Below the pieces are notes generated by a model. The model had not been told where the DNA came from. It did not search any database and saw only the letters and a list, made by a program, of their open reading frames with translations. A stretch of 64,000 nucleotides of DNA, taken from assembly GCA_019914995.1 (NCBI GenBank), contig CM034126.1, positions 8,313,001-8,377,000 on the forward strand, read 5' to 3'. Origin of the DNA: Acanthochlamys bracteata. Taxonomy: Eukaryota > Streptophyta > Magnoliopsida > Pandanales > Velloziaceae. A program made the translations under genes and the position numbers. Within the stretch, counting starts at the first letter, position 1; every line of letters begins with the position of its first letter. This document shows, in pieces, positions 48,025 to 58,320 of this stretch.

Positions 48025-49912
48025 TGCATGCACTTCCGACACTCCATGCGCACTCCCTAACTATTTTTGGCTAAGGAGACCTCTAAATCTAATTTTCACC
48101 GTTAGATATAAAGAATTATGAGTTTAAAATATGCTGACAAAAGTTTAGCTCAATCGGACCATGATTCGACCTCCATCCGGTATTTTGATTAAGATAACAT
48201 AAAAAGAAAATATATACATTTTATCAATTTTTACTATTTATGTCAATTTGATCAAAAGGCCCGATGAAAGTCGAACCGAAGTCCGATTGGGCTGAAATTT
48301 TATCAGCATATTTTTAACTCATAGTCCCTCATATCTAACGGTGACGATTATATTTGAAGTTCTCTCTAGCTAAATATTATTAGGGAGTGCGTATGAAGCG
48401 TATGGAAGGTAGGGAGTGCATGCATCCTATCCCATATATATGTATATATATATATATAGTAGAGACTTCAAGCTACATGCTATTTGCATATAAAAGAACA
48501 TCCATTTAAAGCATAAAATAGAAGATGCTCTTATTAGAATCTAGCCAAGAATATTCTTGAAGATAGATAAAATGTCAAATACAGGCAAACATATGAATCT
48601 AGTCATAAAAGAAACCCAGTTAAACAATTGAACATGACAAACTCTAATTTTCATATTATCAAAGATAACCTTTGAATTCCGCAGCTTTTTCAGGAAGCAA
48701 ATAATCCCATGTCCTCTCCAATGCTTTCCTGATCTTCAAATTTGTCTCCCCATCAAGATTTGCAGTCTGAACACAATGCAAGTATCAGTCATATTGAAAT
48801 AAACAACCTTAAACTGACTACTAGCATAAGGAGTAAGCATTATATATTGAATCAAGACCTCAATGTAGCAGACTCCATCAGGATTTGAACTGGCGAGGAA
48901 CAGTAGATCAGCAGGAAAAAAGCCATCTTGTTTAACCTGCATCCAGAATATATAACAAACTTATGGTCTTATAGTAATCAACAGTTATTTAATTATATTC
49001 AAGAAAGGCATCAAGCGCTAAGAACTCAATAAGGAATAACACAAACTCGTATCTAATATGAAGTGTTGCCCTAAGTGAAGGAAAACATGTTCATAAAATC
49101 CATAGAATCAACTCCTAAATAGTCTCCTTGAACACACAGATCCAACTAAGAACTTATCCTATTTCATTATGTGAGCCAAAAAGTGCCTAAAGAAACAAAT
49201 AATTCTATTTCCTAACTCTGCACAACTTGAAAAAGCACTAAAGCCACAGAAAGAAATTTTCAGAAATATTATGATGTAAAGAAAATAGTGTCCTAAAAAT
49301 TTGTGAGAAATAACCAAGTTGCTCAAGGCATTATGCATGAATCAGATGTCATACCTTCACAATGTCCCCAACCTGCAACTTTTTCCAAGGGATGCTTTCC
49401 CATCTTTGATCTTGCAACACATCAATAGGAGTGTTATTTATTGTTAAGTCATTCTGGAAGCGTTGCTGTTCAAATATTCCAGGGAACCAGATTAGCTATG
49501 AGATAAGTTAGCAACATTGGTGGATAAGAACTTCATCTTTCAAAGGGATATTGTACAATGGTCAACAGTACTAACCCAATCCTCAAAGGCCTCCTTAATA
49601 AGAGAAACTAAAAGGACAAGAGTTAGAGGAACCACATTGGTGATTGGGTTCACTGGACTGCAACAAAAACATCCACATCAGTCCATGACTTGAATATCAT
49701 GTTCTTTTAACGCCGGCAATGTAAGGAACAACAACCCTTTGAGAATCTAAAATATGTTAAAAAGGCAATAAAAAGCAACTTACCTAATTGGTGTAGTGGA
49801 AAGAATTGAGATCATGAGGAAGTACAAATTTGCAACCCGCCTAAACTGTCAGCTTAAATAAGGAATATGTTAGGAACATGTTCATTGATAAAACTAGATA
49901 CAACAACAACAA

Positions 49913-49944
<32 letters not shown>

Positions 49945-49955
49945 ACAGCAACAGC

Positions 49956-50003
<48 letters not shown>

Positions 50004-53000
50004 AATAATAAATATAATAATGTAATCAGAAAATTAGCTGCAATACCTGTTCGAACAGACCTTTTGGTAAAAAGGTAAGAACATTGTACTTTGTAGTTGA
50101 TATTGAATTTCCCTGGTTATAAGGGAGAAACAAAATAAGCACTCCACATAAGATGAGAAATAAAAATATGACTAATAAGAAATAGAAATTGCTTTTGTGG
50201 TGTTAGTCTACTATAAGGTAATGAAAAAAAAGATGCAATATCAGAACAACATCACATGATTTACAACCTTAACAAGTTTTCACTTCTTAACAAGTTTTCA
50301 ACATAGCATAAATTCTATGACTTCAAACTACCACAGAGGTACTATTCTTCAAAACTTAATTTTTGTTTTGATAGTGTAGTATCCTACAACAAGACCTTCA
50401 GTACTGATTTATTATAGACTAGGAATCGCATGCTCAGTTAAAGTCTGAATGCTACTTAATTGGAATAATAAGGTAGAGAACTAAATAGATTATTTCATCA
50501 TGATTTGGTCTTTGTTTGACCTCTTCAACACCATACAGACAAGGCTTCTACCTACCTCACTGAAGCATTCTTACAAACTAACGATCGAATCGGGATAGGG
50601 TAGAGAAGCATGAACTTCAGATAAGCTAAACAACCAGATCAAACCAGCAAAGCATAAATGGAAAAACAAGGTCTTTACTGTGACACATCATGCTAAAGAC
50701 ACTCTCCAAGTAACTGTAACAATTGAGCACTTAAACGAAACAAGATAGATTCTGAAACATTACATGAAGGTTAGTTAAATTCATAAGCATACTAGGTTAT
50801 CTTCTGGATGATATTTCAACAAGGATATCTTCAACATAATCCTCACGTAAGGGGATGGTAGGATGAAGGTGATAGCAGAAAAGTCAAAACTAGGTTTGGA
50901 TAAAGAGGAAGCAAACAGAAGAGAGAACAAACCAAGAGGCAAAAACCTAAGCAAAATTTTTAAATCTAGAATTCCACAAAAGTTTCAATCTCAATAACTT
51001 CAATTTAACCAAAATGTTTTCCTTTATGCATTAATATAGCCACTGGCATTACCAACCGACATCATTGATATAGGCAGCAACATCACCAAACCCATCTCCA
51101 CAGTAAAATAATAGTGCCACCAGCCACACTCAAGCCTCAAACCATTAATCAATTTTTATCAGTTATCATCAGTACATTAGCAACACCTAAAACGCAATCC
51201 CTGAACACCTCTACTCTCTATCACCAGGTAATAATATCTCCCCCTAATTAATTAGTGGCACCCTTTTCAGGGATAACTTTGGGGACATCCCCATTTTTGT
51301 AGTGCAAAATTGGGAATGTCCCCAAAAGCTATCCCTAAAAAGAACGACTCCTTAGAAGTTATTTCCTATCCCTAATTTTCATTCTAAAACTAGATACCAG
51401 ATTTATAGGCATCGGGTTACAGCGTAAAGAATCATTAAAGTGTATAAAAACTGACTAGCATAAGTGATATTGCCTAATTTTTTAAAACTTTTACAGGAAC
51501 CAGTTTTTGTGGAATCTTCCTAGTGTAAAGGGGTAGAGGGTGACCTAAGAAAAACGATTTATCTACTATTGGTCTGACGGAGAACATTATTTATTCCTAG
51601 CACAATGCATGAAAGTGTCTATGTAGCCAATCCTACACAGTGGGATGAGTCTCCGTTGTTGTTTTTATTGTTGCTGTTGTTGTTTTGAAGCAACCAGTTT
51701 TCCTTATATGCATATCCTATTTACAAAATCTCCATAATCCGAAACCAATCTTTTTTACGTCAAACTTTTTTTCCCAACATGTATAAATGAAAACCTTCAT
51801 TCTAAACGCTGATGCATCCATCTAGATGCCTACAATATATTAAATACTAAATACAGAAAAAGAGAGTCCAAAGGAAACAAGGGTCATCACTCAGAGCCTC
51901 AAAACTACATTTATCTTCAATGTAAAGATGCTATTCCTAATCAAGAAAGCAAGTTGAAAGTTCACAGTTTTAAAGATGTACCTCCATAAGCAATCATAAT
52001 AATGAGCGACAGAGTTACATAACTGAATCTAAGGTAATAATAGATGACGCTACTGATTCGTAGAGAATAGGACAAGACAAACCCTTGTCGAACATTTCAC
52101 CTGACACTTCCAAACTGATAAAAGCATGGTTCACCCACTTCACCAGACACTTCAAGACACAACTACCACCTTTCCCTGCCAAACTACACCTCCTCAACAG
52201 GCCCTAATCTTTTGCAGCATGAAAAAGCACTCCTAGCGGCCATATCCAAGCCCAGGTCCATCCTCCCCTCCTCAGCCAATCCTCTTAGTGGAGTTAGTTT
52301 TACTTCTAATTCTGAGACCCGTAATTGATTTTATATTGACCAAAACAAAACAAATCTAAGTGACAGCTACAATATCTTAGTTCAATAAACACAAAGTTAG
52401 AGGTCGTGGTGTTCTTAGTCCTTGTAAGAGCTACATTCTTCCCTATTTCCACTAGTTCATTTGAATGCTACATTTGCTAATTTGAGGCTTTAAGAATATT
52501 TTATTAATATTTTGATGTAGGACAAGGTAACTATCGAAAGCAGATGAAATCAAGGTAATAGAGAAGTGCAAAGGAGAAACGAAACAAAGGAGCACAGAAG
52601 TTCAGCTAATACCTCCATATTAAATCTTTAAAAATTTTGAATTTCAAATAATTAGCCTCTATTTATATGCTTGCAACTAATAGACTCCTAACAAATAAGA
52701 AATCCTGCCAGTTAGAACTCTTACGAAATAGAAAAGCTCTTATTTAAAAATAAAGATAAAAAATTCTATATTGTAACATAAGACTTCCTACCAACAAAAT
52801 TCTTATAACTTAACGATCTGCAATTGCCATCTTTGTCCATCATTTTCCAAACAAGGAATCTATACTTGCAGCATTTTACATGTTTTAACTATGTTCAATG
52901 ATGCCTATGAATCACTGATGAATAATTGCGTTAACGTTATGCCAAACATTACCACAATCTTATTCGCAGAAAAATCGCTTCATATGTTTTGAGGAAGCCA

Positions 53001-54005
53001 TAGCCAAAATCATGCTCAACGTACCTAAAGGAATTCGTATTGAATATATCTGATGCTACTTGGAATGCTAAACATGAGCTCCACAAGTTCAATAGCAGCA
53101 ACAACCCATAGCACTTTACATGGCCGAACCATAATCACTCAAAATTATATCTAGGAAATTAAAAGGAGATTATCATCACTTTCATTTATGAAGAAGTGGG
53201 CTCATTTTGCAGCTTGTCAAACATGACGGGGAAAAGGAGATTCTCCCTGTGAACTATGCTCACTATGTAGTATCAAAATCTCTCCAGCAACTATCAAACA
53301 AGTTCCTACAGAGCCAAACTTGATAGTGGTAATTTAAGTTTAGGATAAGAGTTTCAGAAATAAATAAGTAGTTCAACAAAAACAAAAAATGCTTGCCACT
53401 TGAAGTTGAGCATACTCTTTCTTCTAGCAAAGGGGAGCTGCTGCTGTATGAACCCTCAACTTCTCTTCACTAGCATATGCACACCAACATCAAAATAGAA
53501 TAAAACCTACACTTAATTAGAAACTAAACTTAATTCACTGCATGTATTTAGTAAAACTGAAATATCACCAACTCAGACTAGAATCAGAAGAAACCCCAAA
53601 GCATCCTAACAACACAGGATTTTCACTGGCAATGAAATGAGACTTCCTAGATTCCAAGAAAGCTAGAACCAATCGAGACGCAACTAATCATTATCCAATT
53701 CTCAATCAAGAATCATTATCCAATTCTCAATCAAGAATCATTATCCAATTCTCAAATAACAAAAATCGAAACCCAAACTAAAATTCAAAGGAGAGTGATC
53801 TGGTCGAGCTTGCCTTGAACCTGACAGGGGCGTTCCCTTCCCTGTCGTTGCAGTAGATAGTTCTATGCGTAGGCGCCTGCGGCTGAACACGGCCGAGACG
53901 CACCGTCGGAGTCGACGACACCGACCGGAAGTCGATAGAACCACCTCTAGAAGCTCCACGTGAGCCCCGCGCTGGTGGCCCTTCCCACCCTCCTACTCCG
54001 CTCAT
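31687..54005 (-). CDS. ALA3: P4-type ATPase, phospholipid flippase, ALA3 orthologue (27 exons)
   Basis: Exons, 5' to 3': 54005-53814, 50112-50047, 49845-49784, 49657-49576, 49465-49355, 48936-48859, 48766-48670, 46828-46722, 45333-45268, 45149-45028, 44698-44614, 44532-44455, 44358-44242, 42976-42827, 42744-42640, 42227-42085, 40904-40803, 40721-40658, 40583-40371, 38571-38406, 38267-38188, 36799-36560, 35449-35228, 35154-34987, 34844-34482, 34410-34304, 31993-31687. They join without frame break into 1230 residues (Arabidopsis ALA3 is about 1213). ATP-driven flippases move phospholipids to the cytosolic leaflet; ALA3 works with an ALIS/Cdc50 subunit in Golgi secretory trafficking. Visible motifs: M1-M2 about 91-132, DGET 202-205, PISL 374-377, phosphorylated D428 in DKTGT, SPDEAA 535-540, KGAD 609-612, TGDK 723-726, GDGAND 859-864, then C-terminal membrane segments and the ALA3-typical end [11 protein letters not shown]. 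Introns 1 and 21 have GC donors; the rest are GT-AG. The acceptor before exon 23 has a poor pyrimidine tract. Probably functional. Confidence 0.96.
32041..32111. repeat. ATAAA/ATAAT pentanucleotide microsatellite in ALA3 intron 26
   Basis: A run of AAAAT units changes into TATAA units, about 14 repeats in all. It lies about 50 bases from exon 27, upstream of its acceptor in transcript sense. Confidence 0.9.
33831..34005. repeat. MITE-like inverted-end segment in ALA3 intron 26
   Basis: The left end contains GAGTAATATTTGAAGTACCC and later GTACCCTTTCC. The right end, reverse-complemented, contains GAGTAATTCTATGGGTACCC and GTACCCTTTCTG. The matching order of two blocks in inverted orientation suggests a small foldback element. 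No target duplication was fixed. Confidence 0.5.
38630..38838. repeat. Tandem duplication of about 110 bp in ALA3 intron 19
   Basis: CAGACGAGACAACACTGCAA starts at 38630 and again at 38741. The two copies stay alignable through CATATAGAGA, GTGCACACAT/ATGCACACAT and GTTCAGAGTAAGCAT. A weaker partial third copy (ACATATAGAGACTTGCATAC) lies at about 38928. Confidence 0.85.
43155..43515. repeat. Cluster of CCATGG-centred palindromes in ALA3 intron 13
   Basis: At 43189-43217 a 14-bp arm TTGCCATGGTATTT and its exact complement flank a single base. Near 43470-43515 there are further inverted blocks, ACCTGACATACCATGGTAGG and ATGGTATTGTATTACCAT. The left border TTCAAAAAATACCATGG and the right border TACCATGAAAATTTTTTT look like degenerate inverted ends. 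It is probably a small foldback transposon of about 360 bp. Confidence 0.55.
45572..45998. mobile_element. Palindromic element A (ALA3 intron 8)
   Basis: Two long arms in opposite orientation meet around an AT-rich centre at about 45768 (ATATATATATTTTGTAG). The left arm has CAATCTCCACCGTCTAATAT, then GAAGAACTATGAGTTAGAAA and CATCCGATCACTTGATC; the right arm carries the reverse complements. The tips resemble GGATAGGGACACTNCC. The right side runs directly into a (TA)n repeat. There are no coding frames. Confidence 0.75.
46055..46460. mobile_element. Palindromic element B (ALA3 intron 8), different tips
   Basis: The arms carry the shared core (TATGAAAAACTATGAGTTGA on the left; CTAACTCATAATTTTTCATA on the right), but the tips are unlike A. 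The left tip contains ATACATCAGTATGCATTAGT then GTGGTTCCG; the right contains CCGGAACCACACTGATGTAT. Both ends carry GTACATATAT-type sequence and are bordered by TA-rich repeats. Confidence 0.75.
47481..47535. repeat. Short hairpin made of element tips only (ALA3 intron 7)
   Basis: GGGGATAGAGGCACATCGTT with TCTT, a short loop, then AAGAACGATGTGCCCCTATC with TT: arms of about 22 bp. The GATAGNGGCA edge matches the tips of element C starting a few bases to the right across a TA repeat, but there is no core. Confidence 0.7.
47552..47985. mobile_element. Palindromic element C (ALA3 intron 7)
   Basis: The longest and best-preserved palindrome. The left arm reads CAATCTCCACCGTTGGATAT, GAAGAATTATGAATTAAAAA and TCGGGTCACTTGATCAAAAT then GACAGAA. 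The right arm reads TTCTGTCATTTTGATCAAGT, then GACCCGATGAAG and so on. Tips: left GCGATAGAGGCATTCCCTCC, right (reverse complement) GGAGGATAAGGGCACTCC. (TA)n runs border it on both sides (47536-47549 and 47984-48021). Confidence 0.8.
48022..48440. mobile_element. Palindromic element D (ALA3 intron 7), a third tip type
   Basis: The core is as in A-C (AATTATGAGTTTAAAATATG, CTGACAAAAG on the left; GGGCTGAAATTTTATCAGCA, ACTCATAGTCCCTCATATCT on the right). The tips are different again: left GATGCATGCACTTCCGACAC, and right (reverse complement) GATGCATGCACTCCCTACCT. TA-rich repeats border both ends. Confidence 0.75.
49900..50023. repeat. CAA/CAG trinucleotide repeat in ALA3 intron 2
   Basis: Blocks of CAA, CAG and again CAA units, then AAT units, run for about 120 bases and end about 24 bases downstream of the exon 2 donor in transcript sense. 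In the transcript the run is GUU/CUG-rich. The long Asn/Ser frame over it is an artefact. Confidence 0.9.
51264..51340. repeat. 36-bp-arm hairpin in ALA3 intron 1
   Basis: Arm 1 (51264-51299) and arm 2 (51305-51340) pair nearly along their full length around a 5-base loop. Arm 1 begins TTTTCAGGGATAACTTTGGG; arm 2, reverse-complemented, begins TTTTTAGGGATAGCTTTTGG. It is either a very small foldback MITE or a precursor-like hairpin. Confidence 0.75.
53686..53758. repeat. 25-bp tandem repeat, three copies, in ALA3 intron 1
   Basis: AATCATTATCCAATTCTCAA then TCAAG occurs twice exactly, followed by a third copy cut after 20 bases. It lies about 55 bases downstream of the exon 1 donor in transcript sense. 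Confidence 0.9.
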
Positions 54006-55435
54006 CAATTAATTTATTCTTCAAATCGATCGATGAATGAATGAATTCGTCGAATTATTATTTTTCAGAAATCTGGAATCCCTGTTTCTCACCAACGAAC
54101 GATCTGAAGAAGAAGAAGAAAAGAAAGAGAGCAGATATTCAGTTCAATTGTTTCTTTGTTGTTTGTTCGTACAGGTTGGTCCACGAATCGCTAACGCGTT
54201 CCGTCGTCACGGTTTTTATTATAATAACGGTTTTATATTTGTATTCTATTCTACCTTCTGCAATGAGAGATTTTTTAGATTTCGAGAAAATTTGGTGTGA
54301 AGGTTGGGGACAATTTGACTGGACCGAGATGAAGAAAAAATATTCAGCTAAAAGTTTAGAATTTTAAATACAGATGCAATATACATAAAAAACGTATTTT
54401 AAATATTCGTAATTGAATTTCGTAAAAAGAAGAAATAAAAAATAATTTTCTAAAAAATGATTGAAAGTGAAATTTAGTTTTTATATTTCGATTAACTTTT
54501 GAAGTGATTTAGAAGTGGAGTTCAGATTTTATGTTTCAATTATATTTGAAAGTAAGGTGAAAGTGTAGTTCAATTTTGTGTTTCAATCGTATCTAAAATT
54601 TAGAATTAAATTAAATTGAAAAATAATATAATATTTATAAATAAAAATTTTGCTAAATAATAAATTTTACTAATTATTTATTTAGATAAAATTTAACTAT
54701 ACTCTATATAATAAAATTTAATAATTGTATAATATATTTATGTAACATAATATATTTATATAATAAATTATCATATAAAATATATAATATTTTAATAATA
54801 ATAATAATAAGAATAATAATTACAAATTTATACATAATATTTATAACACAATATAACAAAATATAAAAATTAGCATTACAATACTAATGCCACAAAATAT
54901 ATCAAAATTCTACAAAGTACATATGTATAACACTAATATCGTAATTGGCATTACAATTTTACATACCATGTACATCATATTTATATTATGCTAATACTTA
55001 TATTATAATATTACATACCATAATATATATTACACTTTTATACACTAACATTACAATTAGTATTGCAGTATTATATGCCACAAAATACATAAAATATGTT
55101 AATGTTGCGTGTTGACTACGACAGAATAACACATTTTATATAACATACAACAAGTACAAAAAATATAACACATTTTTGTGAAATAATTTGGAAGCTTCAT
55201 TGATATTATAAGACTTCAAATACACAAATTCTTTTGCTGCCATTTAGCAAGAATTTTATAGCACGGTAAGGTAATTACTACAAACTACAGATATTAAGGG
55301 CTATATCCTTCCCCCTTATGTTGACACAGTCATTAACTGGTCTCCAGAAAAATGAAACAAAACATATGAAGCTTTGTCCATGTTAGGCAGCGTCAAACAT
55401 GACTCTTATGTAGAAAACAGTCTTAGAATGAATTA
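54006..55435. other. ALA3 upstream region
   Basis: The first 200-300 bases should hold the ALA3 leader and promoter (minus strand), but no single motif can be called. From 54400 to 55200 the sequence is extremely AT-rich, with ATATTTATA- and ACATACCATA-type simple motifs and a short TAA run near 54797. No gene was seen. Confidence 0.5.
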
Positions 55436-55439
55436 GGCA

Positions 55440-56370
55440 TAATAGAATTGCCATTTTGAATTGTTCAAGTTTTCGTTCAGCTTCGGTATGAATCAGGAGA
55501 TTTTCAGTCTCCAGCCAATGCATAAACGCCAGTAGTGATACCGCTATTTGAGCCTCGCTCCTCCAGTCTCCATAATACCTGATTTAGTGATACCTTCATG
55601 TAATCGTACGTAATCTTCTAACCAAAAGCCATCAAACAAGAAACTAACATTGCTCTGAAAGATAAACAACCTGTAATATTGTCCAGGGCATCCGTGTATG
55701 ATCTCAGCAAGCTGGTCAAAAAGATATTCAAGGTCTGTAATTTCTGTCTTCGCCTTCTCCAGAAGCTCTGGTTACATAAACAAGAAACATTAATCCCTAA
55801 CCTCCTATATGTTACAAAAATCTTACATTAAGCTCAGAATATCAAAACAATATTTTGGAAATACCAAAACATTGATAGGGAAAACTCCGAAATTGCAAGT
55901 GGAGCACTCCCAAAACAAACAATAGCATTCCAAAAACAAATGTTTATAATATGTAAATGGCATTACCTAGTGACTCCATCCAAGATGAAGCACCTGAGTG
56001 AAGCATATAGGTAGATACGCAATGGCACAACAAGAACCAACAAAAATCTCACTAACACAGGAACAACAACCCAAAATAAATTCCATTTTCATATTACTAC
56101 TTCAACAAATGCCGAGTTTTACCAAAATGTCACTCTAAATTAAGAATTTTTAATGTAAGTAAAGCACAGGTGATTAAATGCAAACCCTAACAATAGTAGA
56201 GAAAACGACCATTGAGAGGCAGAGACTAGTGAGCAAGGAGGAGAGAAGCATGAAGATTCCTGTTAGAAGACTCCATTTTAGCGGCAACTTCACGGATTCA
56301 GTCTCGAATAGCGGCAGATTCGTCCAATTGCGAACGAAACTCCTCAAACTGCGACTCTATTAACGGCACG
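55440..56370 (-). pseudogene. Translin gene, 5' part only, broken
   Basis: Minus-strand exon 1 (about 56370-56195) gives SQFEEFRSQLDESAAIRD, a stop, then IREVAAKMESSNRNLHASLL with LAH and a second stop in place of Gln. Exon 2 (55767-55671, AG and GT borders) gives LLEKAKTEITDLEYLFDQLA then EIIHGCPGQYY. Exon 3 (from 55578) gives YGDWRSEAQIAVSLLAFMHW then LETENLLIHTEAERKLE and afterwards loses similarity at about 55440. This is the N-terminal half of translin, a small RNA- and single-stranded-DNA-binding protein that forms an octamer with TRAX (C3PO). Two nonsense changes, no initiator Met in place and the missing C-terminal half make it a pseudogene. The introns are retained, so it arose by DNA duplication, not retroposition. 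Confidence 0.85.
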
Positions 56371-56519
56371 CCAGAAGCAGAGATGAATAAGGCGGTGGGG
56401 TCCACAAAATTACAGTAAAATCGTATCGATTTTACAAGTGATTGCGGCGGAGGGTTAAGAAGTGGGCGGGCGAGTTGAAGAGGAGAAAAGAAGAAGAGAG
56501 TGGGAACAGCCGTCCGCAA

Positions 56520-56592
56520 CACGAGAATGCAATAAATGAGAGGGAAGAACAGCAATGAAGAGTGGGTAAGAAGACGAGAATGCAATAAATGA
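56520..56592. repeat. Direct 18-20-bp repeat upstream of the translin remnant
   Basis: ACGAGAATGCAATAAATGAG occurs at about 56520 and again at about 56573, a small local duplication in what would be the 5' leader or promoter of the translin copy. Confidence 0.75.
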
Positions 56593-56609
56593 GCGGAACT
56601 GGAGTTCAA

Positions 56610-57344
56610 CGACGTGTTAAACTGAGAACTGAAGTTCTGAGTTCAACGTCCAAAATGAAACACGAAAAGTGCGTGGAACTCCAATTCTGGCGGGAGAAAC
56701 TGAAGTTCCACGCATTTGAAACACGCCCAAATACAATCATTATAACTTCTTTCAATTCTTAGTTTGGAAATGAAAGACATTTCAAGTTAAAAAAATAATT
56801 CTGACATCAGAACACTTATTAAAAAAAATTTAAAAATAAATATATTTTTAAAATGTTTTTAAAATAGGTCTTTTTATTTTTATTTCAAAATAGAATTATA
56901 ATAAGTAATAATAAATCTCACAACGTAAAATTTTTTATATTTTTCAAATTTTTTTAAAATTTGTGAAATATTTTAGAAAGTTTATTGAGAAATATAAAAT
57001 AAAAATTAGAGTAAAAAGAAATTAGAAACTTATCAAACGTCCACTGCAACTCTTTATTTAATGAATAATCAAATAATATAAATTTTTCTATCAAGTGCTT
57101 CTAAAAACTACATTTATAAAAAGAGACAAGCTACGGTGCAGTAGAAAAAGTGTAGTACTAGTCAATAACTTTTCTACTAGTCAATAACGGTAGATGATCT
57201 AATGTTGATCATTAATTAAACAATTTCGATTAATATCTAAGCATCAGTGCCGCATAATGGTGAGTGGCATAATTTGTAAGTGTTTGTATGTTTCGAGATT
57301 AATGTTTAATTAGATGATTATTTTATCCCTACGTTTGCTGGTAT
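56610..57344. other. AT-rich stretch with a hairpin and a MITE core
   Basis: At about 56677-56715, TGCGTGGAACTCCAATT and AACTGAAGTTCCACGCA form an imperfect inverted repeat around a 9-base spacer. About 56800-57043 resembles the MITE at 29027-29278 in reverse orientation. No coding region. Confidence 0.5.
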
Positions 57345-58320
57345 TTTACTTGATATAATTATATTGTGTAGAAATAGAGTGGCTTAGTATCTTTTTATAA
57401 AATACTGTACGAGCAAATTTGATTTTTGTCTATTGATATTTTAATGTTTTGATTTACTTAATTTTTCATTTCTCGTTAGGTTTAAAACTATTTCAGATAG
57501 ATTTCTTTCTCTAACTCCACGGCATAGCTCAACTCAATCTTGTTTAATTATCATCATTCATCAACATGCTTCATTTTCTATCCGCTTAATCTTCTACCCT
57601 AGCTCAATCTTCTCTCCAATCATGTGTGCAATGCACTATCTTTTTTTATCACTAATTTTATTCTCTTCTCTAATCTCGTGGTTTCTCAATCATTTGTTCA
57701 ATAGTCATTTTTCCTTCTGTCAAATTTTTTGCAAGAGTTGTTGATTTTTGCTTTGGGAATTAATTGTTAATTTTGTGATTTCGTGAACGTGATTAATTAA
57801 AACGGTTTGTAATTTGTTTTGGCACTTTTTAAAAAATATGAGTTCTCACTTTAAGTTGCAGGAGTTGTACTTTCTCAATGTTTTGTTTTTTGAGATTGTC
57901 TTCTTGGTCAAAATCTAGATCTTTATTATCTCTTATTATATTTTGTAATCAATAGTTTTGAATAACTCTCAAGGTGAAGATCTAGATCGAAAGATGCAGA
58001 GGACGTTTGGCTGTTGATTTCTTGTATTTTCATCTCCTTTTTATTTTTTTATTTTCCAAGATATTCTCTACAGCATTTTAGAATTTTTTTAAAATGTATG
58101 AGTGAATTGTACATTATAAAATTATTATATTTATATTTTTGTTATTGTTTAGACTAAAATAGACAAACTTGCTTTTAAAAAAAATCCAAAAACATTTGTC
58201 TCTAAAAGCTCTACTTTTCAAATAATCGCAAATTACTCTTCAATCTTTTGATATTGTTTATGTTGAAATTAATCTTTTAGAATTTAGTTTAATTAGCAAG
58301 GCATAGTTAGTTGATGTTGG
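57345..58320. repeat. Large direct repeat, copy 1
   Basis: It aligns, with many indels, to 60090-61270. Shared landmarks in the same order are TTACTTGATATAATT, CTCAATCTTGTTTAATTATC, TAGCTCAATCTTCTCTCC, AATTGTTAATTTTGTGATTT then CGTGAA, TTTGTTTTGGCAC, and the end TAGCAAGGCATAGTTAGTTG. No protein is recognised in either copy. Confidence 0.75.

Noticed and set aside
49878..50078. Poly-Asn/Ser frame
   Set aside because: Direct translation of the CAA/CAG/AAT microsatellite inside ALA3 intron 2, on the antisense strand.
54037..54367. Two overlapping frames upstream of ALA3
   Set aside because: They fall in the ALA3 leader or promoter on the opposite strand and show no homology or gene structure.
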